From Gallionella sp. (GTDB lineage Bacteria > Pseudomonadota > Gammaproteobacteria > Burkholderiales > Gallionellaceae): a stretch of DNA of 64,000 nt. Both the position numbers and the translations under genes were made by a program. This document shows, piece by piece, positions 62,151 to 64,000 of the stretch. Location of the stretch: assembly GCA_030682375.1 (NCBI GenBank), contig JAUXOL010000021.1, positions 124,001 through 188,000 of the forward strand, in the 5' to 3' direction. The notes below the pieces were generated by a model. That model saw only the letters and a list, made by a program, of their open reading frames with translations. It searched no databases and was not told the origin of the DNA. Position 1 is the stretch's first letter, and each line of letters starts with the position of its first letter.

Positions 62151-64000
62151 GCTTCTTTCTCCTTGGCATTTGTCTGTTGCAGCGGCAGCCAGACCCTGAA
62201 GGTCGTTCCCTTGCCGACTTCGCTTTGCACTTCAATCTTACCGCCATGTTTCTCGACGATGTTGTAAGAGACCGACAGCCCCAGCCCGGTGCCCTTGCCG
62301 ACCGGCTTGGTGGTAAAGAAGGGATCGAACAGATGCGGGATATTTCCCGGCGGGATACCCTTTCCGGTATCGCTGACCGACACCCACACCGATTCGCCCT
62401 CCTGTCCGGTGCGTATCGTGATTGTGCCGCGCACTTCGATGGCCTGCGCGGCGTTGATCAGCAGATTCATGAATACCTGATCGAGCTGTGAAGGCAAACA
62501 ATAAATATCGGGCAGATCGCTATATTCCTTGACCACCTCGCACTTGTATTTCAGCTCGTTCCATACCACGTTCAGAGTGGAATCCAAGCCCCGACGCAGA
62601 TCCGCCCAAACCCATTGCTCTTCGGCATCCTGGCGGGAGAAGTCCTTCAGGTCGAGGATGATCTTCTTGATGCGCTCCAGGCCCTGATGCGATTCGCCGA
62701 TCAGCGCCTTGATGTCATTGCGCAGAAAATCGAGATCGACCCTGGCTTTGAGTTGCCGCGTCTCGTTCAGCAGCGGATTCTCCGCCCCAAGAAACGCCTC
62801 GACTGCCTCGTATTTATCCATGACCACAAAAATGTCGGCCAGATATTTTTCCAGCGTACCGAGATTGGAATTCACATAACCGACAGGATTGTTGATCTCG
62901 TGCGCGACCCCGGCCGCCAACAACCCGATCGAAGCCATCTTTTCGGACTGCAGGACCTGATTCTTTGCGTGCTCCAGCTGCTTGTTCGCCTCCAGCAGTT
63001 GCGCATTGATCCCGGCGACATGCTCGTACTGCGCTACGACTTGGGCCTCGATCTCCTTGCGCACAGTGATATCCATCACCGCGCCGAACATGGATAGCGC
63101 CTTGCCATCCGCATCTCTTTTCAGGCGCCCCTTGCTCTCCAGCCAGCGGATGCTGCCATCCGGCCTGACGATACGATATTCCGAACGATAGTCCGTACCG
63201 CTTTCCATCACCCGGCGGATATCCGCTTCCACCCTGTAGCAATCGTCCGGATGGATGCGCTTCAGCCATTCCGCATAGTTGAGCGGTTCGGACGACACCG
63301 GAATACCAAAGATGTTGAAATAGCTATCGGAACATTGTGCGGCATTCGCTACCAAGTCCCAATCCCAAGTGCCGACCGCTGCGGCCATCTGCGCAAGCTG
63401 CAGGCGCTCCTCGCTGGTGCGCAACAATGCCTCGGCCCGTTTACGTTCGGTGATGTCGCGCATGATACCTATAGCCTGCCAATGATCGGCGATCCTGACC
63501 GCGCTGAGCGACAGCTCGACCGGAATCTCTCGCCCATCCTTGCACAGCGCGCTCAGTTCCAGCGTCTTGCCGACCACCGGCCCTTCGCCGGTATGCCGGA
63601 AGTGTTCGAACCCGTTGCGGAAGCTTTCAAGAAAGCGGGACGGCGCCAGCAGGCGATGCATATCCTTGCCGACTATCTCGCTCGATGCATAGCCGAATAT
63701 CTTTTCTGCTGCGGTATTCCAGAAGGAGACCTTGCCGTCATGGTCCATCATCACGATGGCATCCTGTGCCGAAGCGGACATGACGCGGAATTTTTCCTCG
63801 CTTTCCAGCAGAGCTTGCTCCACGCGCTTGCGCTCGGTGATATCGTCCTTGATGGCCAAGTAGTGGGTCGTTCGCCCGTCTGCATCGCGCACCGGCGAGA
63901 TCAGGATGGATTCTATGTATTCGCTGCCGTCCTTGCGCCGGTTGACGAACTCACCCCGCCACACCTCGCCGCGAGTCAGATGCGCCCACATATCGTCATA
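62147..64000 (-). CDS. Multi-PAS sensor histidine kinase (5' end outside the window)
   Basis: The frame is open to the window edge, so the N-terminus is missing. At least three PAS/PAC units (ending DITERKRVEQALL, DITERKRAEALLR and DITVRKEIEAQ) precede an NtrB-like kinase core with the acceptor His in GVAHEINNPVGYVNSNLG, and ATP-binding motifs NAAQAIEVRG, DTGKGIPPG and GTGLGLSVSYN. The core is closely related to the kinase at 56685, so these are probably duplicates. Its TGA overlaps the HD-GYP start. The expected target is the HD-GYP receiver. Confidence 0.92.
   Translation of the reverse strand, partial: YDDMWAHLTRGEVWRGEFVNRRKDGSEYIESILISPVRDADGRTTHYLAIKDDITERKRVEQALLESEEKFRVMSASAQDAIVMMDHDGKVSFWNTAAEKIFGYASSEIVGKDMHRLLAPSRFLESFRNGFEHFRHTGEGPVVGKTLELSALCKDGREIPVELSLSAVRIADHWQAIGIMRDITERKRAEALLRTSEERLQLAQMAAAVGTWDWDLVANAAQCSDSYFNIFGIPVSSEPLNYAEWLKRIHPDDCYRVEADIRRVMESGTDYRSEYRIVRPDGSIRWLESKGRLKRDADGKALSMFGAVMDITVRKEIEAQVVAQYEHVAGINAQLLEANKQLEHAKNQVLQSEKMASIGLLAAGVAHEINNPVGYVNSNLGTLEKYLADIFVVMDKYEAVEAFLGAENPLLNETRQLKARVDLDFLRNDIKALIGESHQGLERIKKIILDLKDFSRQDAEEQWVWADLRRGLDSTLNVVWNELKYKCEVVKEYSDLPDIYCLPSQLDQVFMNLLINAAQAIEVRGTITIRTGQEGESVWVSVSDTGKGIPPGNIPHLFDPFFTTKPVGKGTGLGLSVSYNIVEKHGGKIEVQSEVGKGTTFRVWLPLQQTNAKEKEA

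Overview
The window is a GC-rich bacterial chromosome segment with short intergenic gaps, many ATGA stop/start overlaps and a proteobacterial gene set (ccoG, clpB, nadC, trxC, hom, thrC, alaA, queD, DUF3422, DUF1840, a MoxR-DUF58-TgpA operon). The overall character, including the sigma-54 regulator, PilZ/c-di-GMP abundance and the repeat families, suggests a betaproteobacterium of the Nitrosomonadales/Gallionellaceae type. This placement is inferred from gene content; no rRNA is present to fix it. No complete insertion sequence, prophage or CRISPR array was seen.

Layout. 1-7.9 kb: ferredoxin-reductase-like protein, YjbQ-acylphosphatase-thioredoxin/HEAT operon, an aldehyde dehydrogenase, then ferredoxin-ccoG transcribed away from a sigma-54 activator. 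The gap between these two units holds a good -24/-12 promoter, two similar dyads, and a leader with three consecutive hairpins, the last an intrinsic terminator. 7.9-15.3 kb is an accessory/defence-like region: a MazE/MazF-type pair, an ORF6N protein, an XRE regulator, a strikingly AT-rich cassette (unknown protein, PD-(D/E)XK-like nuclease, HEPN-motif protein) and a NERD-helicase. A recurring CGA(A/T)GCTGACCC motif sits just after several of these genes.

15.3-29.8 kb: YcaO, DUF3422, a HigB/HigA-type pair, an S24-like protein lacking the expected lysine, small hypotheticals, a diguanylate cyclase with a solute-binding protein, OmpA and glycine-zipper envelope proteins, and an RlmN-like methyltransferase. 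A chimeric pseudogene at 24.7-25.3 kb joins the 5' part of the RlmN-like gene to the 3' part of the gene at 20.9 kb, and looks like the fossil junction of a tandem duplication. 29.8-50.8 kb is mostly housekeeping: clpB with a recognisable sigma-32 promoter, nadC, trxC, an RND pump whose adaptor lacks its alpha-hairpin, hom-thrC-alaA, MoxR-DUF58-TgpA, queD and tRNA-Ser. Palindromic intergenic repeats are frequent here, and one lies in frame inside the TgpA gene.

50.8-64 kb is a large minus-strand signalling cluster: three histidine kinases, two tandem-receiver proteins, a receiver-HD-GYP protein with a degenerate active site, and a receiver-EAL-receiver protein. A truncated 5'-nucleotidase is wedged between two of the kinases. 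Together these look like a branched phosphorelay ending in c-di-GMP turnover; the last kinase runs off the window end.
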